Source: Candidatus Jacksonbacteria bacterium
GTDB taxonomy: Bacteria; Patescibacteriota; Patescibacteriia; UBA9629; GWA2-43-13
DNA: 6,380 bases
Direction: 5' to 3'
NCBI GenBank assembly: GCA_018698735.1
Contig: JABIPD010000086.1
Span: forward strand, 1-6,380
This document shows, one piece after another, positions 3,991 through 6,380 of this stretch; the stretch's first letter is position 1; every line of letters begins with the position of its first letter. The position numbers were made by a program, and so were the translations under genes. The notes beneath the pieces are model-generated. The model had not been told where the DNA came from, did no database searches, and was given only the letters and a program-made list of their open reading frames with translations.

Positions 3991-6132
3991 ATGAAACATA
4001 AATATTCTTTGTTATGTATTGCCGCGACTCTAGCATTTACGCTGGGTGCTGTTGCAATGGTGCAAGCTCAAGATACCAACGGTGAACCAGTAGTAACCGA
4101 AGTAGATTCATCGCAAGATATTGCACCAGAAGAAATAGCCACAGACGAACAAGTAACATCTAACGACCTTGGAGTTGAAGAGCCGTCTTTACTGCCAACA
4201 AGTAGGTTTTATTTCTTTAAAAACTGGAAACGTTCGGTTGATCTTGCATTAACGCGTGATCCTATAAAAAAGGCCGAGAAAAGATTACAATTTGCCAACG
4301 AAAAAATAGCAGAGGCACAAATAGTAATAGACGAAAAATTAATAGATAACCCAAAAGCAGCAGAAAAAGCAACAAAAATAATAGAGCATGCACAAGCAGA
4401 TATAGAAAAAGCCTCCGAACGAATAGAAAACATAGAAGACAAAAGCGACGAGAAAGTAAAAAAGCTGGTTCAAAAAATGGCAGAGAACCAGATAAAACAT
4501 CAGAAAGTTTTTGATAAAATAGAAAAACGCTTCGAGGACCACGATTTAATCCCCGATCAATTCGTAGGCCAGATGAACGATATTAAATCGAAAGTCGCAA
4601 AAGCAACCGCACAAGCGATGGTAAACGGTGTAGAAAATCCAGATCAGATGAGAGAGGCATTCGAAAGCGCAATGAACAACCAACGCGGCAGCGAATTACG
4701 GCATTTTAGAAATGTAGAAATTTTAGATAGATTCGAAGAGCACTTACCACAAGAAGCACAGCATGCAGTACAGATAGCACGAGAAAAAGCTCAAGATTTA
4801 ATTGCAAAAGTAGCAGAAAAAGAACAAGAAAAATTCGCGCAATACGTACGCCACTCTGTAGGAGACATGACCCGACATATTAAAGTGCTAGATGACTTGC
4901 GCGGTTCTGAGGGTTTTTCTGCAGACCAGGTGGAAAACATAGAAGAGCTCAAATTACATACCGCACAACGCTTCGAAGACCAATGGGACAGAATAAAAGA
5001 CGAGCAAACAAGAGGCCGGCTTATAGACCACCTGCAAGACGGCAACCCCGACAACATTCGGGTTATTAAACAGCTTAAAAATTTCGGAGATGAAGACTTC
5101 GAAGAAGAAATGAAGAAAGCAGATATTAAAGCCGCTCAAAAATTTAAAGAAAAATTTAAAGACGATCCAGAGGCAATAAAAACAGCCAACACATTCGAAC
5201 GTTGCCGAAAAAACCCAGATGCTACCTGTTTCGAAGTTATGGACTCGTTAGAAGATAACTTAACAGACGAACAAAAAGAATTTATTCATGATATAAAAGT
5301 AGAATCTGCTGAACGAGTATCAGAAAAAATCCGGCTAGAAGGCGACGATTTCGAAAAACGATTTGCTACCAACTCTCCACAACATATAGAAGTGCTTCAA
5401 AATTTACGAGACAAACTGCCGCCGCAAGCACGCGAAGGAATAGAAAGAGCATTAGAAGTACAAACCAGAAATATTAACCGCCAGCTTCGCAACAACGAAG
5501 ACTCAGAAATTTTCGAAAAACTAAGAGGGCAAATAGAGGGCCAAGAAGATATTAAAAGAGAAATAGAACGCCGATTCGGAGATGTAGACGAAGTGTTTAA
5601 AGAACGAAGAGAGGAATTCGAAAGATTCGAACAAGATTTTGCACGACCAATGCCGCCTATCCCCTCCCCAGAAGCTCAAGAAGAGTTTAAAAGACGACTC
5701 GAGCAAGATGGAGCATCTGCAGACGAAATAGAACAAAAGCTTCGACAGCAGTTTAATAACCGTTCAGACAATTCCCAAGGCCAAACTCCTCAAGGTATTC
5801 AGGCAGATAGACAAGATAATGCTGGACACAACAATGGAGCTATAAATAATAACAGAGATGAAGACGGAAATAGAGATTTTGACCGAGATCGTGATAACAG
5901 AGATCTTAACCGAGGAGATCAAACCGACGAAAACAGACGGCTTCTTCAACAGAGAAACGAAGAAGAGTTTAAACGGGCAGAAGAAAGAGCACGGCAGCAA
6001 AACAATGGACAAGGGCCAGACGATGCATTAAGAAAAACATTCGAAGACCAGCTTCGAAATAACCAAAACGGCAACCTTCCTCCACTCCCTATTCCTCCTG
6101 GATCTAATCTAAAACAACCGTTAACACAATAA
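3991..6132 (+). CDS. Secreted DUF5667-type coiled-coil protein with internal repeats
   Basis: This is a 713-aa protein with a signal peptide: a basic start (MKHK), a hydrophobic core 7-24, and a probable signal peptidase I site after VQA26. There is no usable lipobox. A short acidic linker leads to a DUF5667-like domain (about 66-165), with LLPTSRFYFFKNWKR, LALTRDP and the AEKRLQFANEKIAEA helix as recognisable marks; this domain is typical of Patescibacteria exported proteins of unknown role. The middle (about 238-520) is charged and helical, with five degenerate repeats of about 55 residues, each opening with a [NH]I[EKR]VLxxL-like motif at 241, 296, 355, 413 and 465. The mature protein has only two cysteines, C405 and C413, eight positions apart. 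The tail (about 590-713) is Asn/Arg/Asp/Gln-rich low complexity ending in a proline stretch, with no anchor or sorting motif that I recognise. A cell-surface or periplasm-like structural role is plausible but unproven. It appears monocistronic, with a strong terminator downstream. Confidence 0.88.
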   Translation: MKHKYSLLCIAATLAFTLGAVAMVQAQDTNGEPVVTEVDSSQDIAPEEIATDEQVTSNDLGVEEPSLLPTSRFYFFKNWKRSVDLALTRDPIKKAEKRLQFANEKIAEAQIVIDEKLIDNPKAAEKATKIIEHAQADIEKASERIENIEDKSDEKVKKLVQKMAENQIKHQKVFDKIEKRFEDHDLIPDQFVGQMNDIKSKVAKATAQAMVNGVENPDQMREAFESAMNNQRGSELRHFRNVEILDRFEEHLPQEAQHAVQIAREKAQDLIAKVAEKEQEKFAQYVRHSVGDMTRHIKVLDDLRGSEGFSADQVENIEELKLHTAQRFEDQWDRIKDEQTRGRLIDHLQDGNPDNIRVIKQLKNFGDEDFEEEMKKADIKAAQKFKEKFKDDPEAIKTANTFERCRKNPDATCFEVMDSLEDNLTDEQKEFIHDIKVESAERVSEKIRLEGDDFEKRFATNSPQHIEVLQNLRDKLPPQAREGIERALEVQTRNINRQLRNNEDSEIFEKLRGQIEGQEDIKREIERRFGDVDEVFKERREEFERFEQDFARPMPPIPSPEAQEEFKRRLEQDGASADEIEQKLRQQFNNRSDNSQGQTPQGIQADRQDNAGHNNGAINNNRDEDGNRDFDRDRDNRDLNRGDQTDENRRLLQQRNEEEFKRAEERARQQNNGQGPDDALRKTFEDQLRNNQNGNLPPLPIPPGSNLKQPLTQ

Positions 6133-6173
6133 TTTGCTTTCTCTCGTTATTTAAGTACATAGACGAGCGTTTT

Positions 6174-6207
6174 CCCCCTCTCTTAAGGTAAGAGAGGGCT
6201 GGGGAGA
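6174..6207. repeat. C/G-rich hairpin repeat downstream of the DUF5667 protein gene
   Basis: A perfect 9-bp stem CCCTCTCTT (6176-6184) pairs with AAGAGAGGG (6190-6198), loop AAGGT, followed by CTGGGGAGAG. The layout matches the hairpin repeats after thrS: a C-rich arm, a short loop, a G-rich arm, then CTGGGG. Confidence 0.6.
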
Positions 6208-6222
6208 GTTATTGCTCCTTAC

Positions 6223-6253
6223 AAAACCGCGACTTGCCCTAAGTCGCGGTTTT
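6223..6253 (+). terminator. Strong intrinsic terminator after the DUF5667 protein gene
   Basis: A perfect 13-bp stem (6223-6235 with 6241-6253) has a GCCCT loop and a GC-rich core. The T run lies within the 3' arm and an A run within the 5' arm, so it could act in both directions. Confidence 0.85.
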
Positions 6254-6278
6254 CGTTATGGTCATAAAGACCTGGACC

Positions 6279-6380
6279 TGTCATTGCGAGCCATGCGAAG
6301 CAATCTCTGCATATGCTTCTTTCGTCATCCAGCCTGCCCCGTCCGTAGTCTGCTTGACAGAGTGACTGGGGAGGAGACTG
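6279..6380. repeat. Intergenic repeat DNA at the window end (TCATTGCGAG-type element and a CCCCGTCC element)
   Basis: TCATTGCGAG (6281-6290) followed by GCGAAGCAATCTC (6295-6307) is the recognisable pattern of a widespread bacterial intergenic palindromic repeat, with ATTGC and GCAAT as its ends. It is followed by AGCCTG (6331-6336), CCCCGTCC (6337-6344) and GAGTGACT (6360-6367), the same words in the same order as in the repeat at 3832-3873. The window ends inside this stretch. No coding frame was recognised. Confidence 0.55.

Noticed and set aside
4209..5736. Minus-strand frames opposite the DUF5667 protein gene
   Set aside because: They are shadows of the long plus-strand frame; their Phe/Ser-rich products are typical of the reverse complement of Glu/Lys-rich coding sequence.

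Overview
The window looks like a piece of a Patescibacteria (Candidate Phyla Radiation, Parcubacteria-like) chromosome. This is inferred from three things: a threonyl-tRNA synthetase without the N-terminal TGS domain, a large secreted DUF5667-type protein, and the tail of a protein of a type I associate with this group. The plus-strand genes also lack Shine-Dalgarno sequences, are AT-rich and use the standard stop codons. No 16S or other phylogenetic marker is present, so the assignment is provisional.

Layout. Bases 1-435 are the 3' end of a conserved exported or membrane protein gene. Bases 436-608 are AT-rich and contain an imperfect inverted repeat. A good sigma70-type promoter (609-638) then starts a leader of about 300 nt that ends in a recognisable T-box: an antiterminator (867-901) with the UGGAACC bulge, and a competing terminator (897-953). 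The leader precedes thrS (1018-2835). After thrS comes a C-rich hairpin repeat cluster (2850-2979) and a plus-strand terminator (2992-3022), which abuts a minus-strand terminator (3023-3061).

The minus-strand terminator closes a small, GC-balanced two-gene unit of unknown function. The genes are 3396-3707 (103 aa) and 3084-3326 (80 aa). Both have Shine-Dalgarno sequences, and a candidate promoter lies at 3760-3788. A second C-rich palindromic repeat (3813-3899) separates this unit from a plus-strand gene for a 713-aa secreted coiled-coil protein (3991-6132). That gene is followed by another C-rich hairpin, a strong 13-bp terminator (6223-6253) and more intergenic repeat DNA up to the window end.

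The genes do not form one pathway. The most interesting items are the tRNA-sensing T-box upstream of thrS in a presumed Patescibacterium, and the compositionally distinct minus-strand pair, whose expression signals differ from those of its neighbours.
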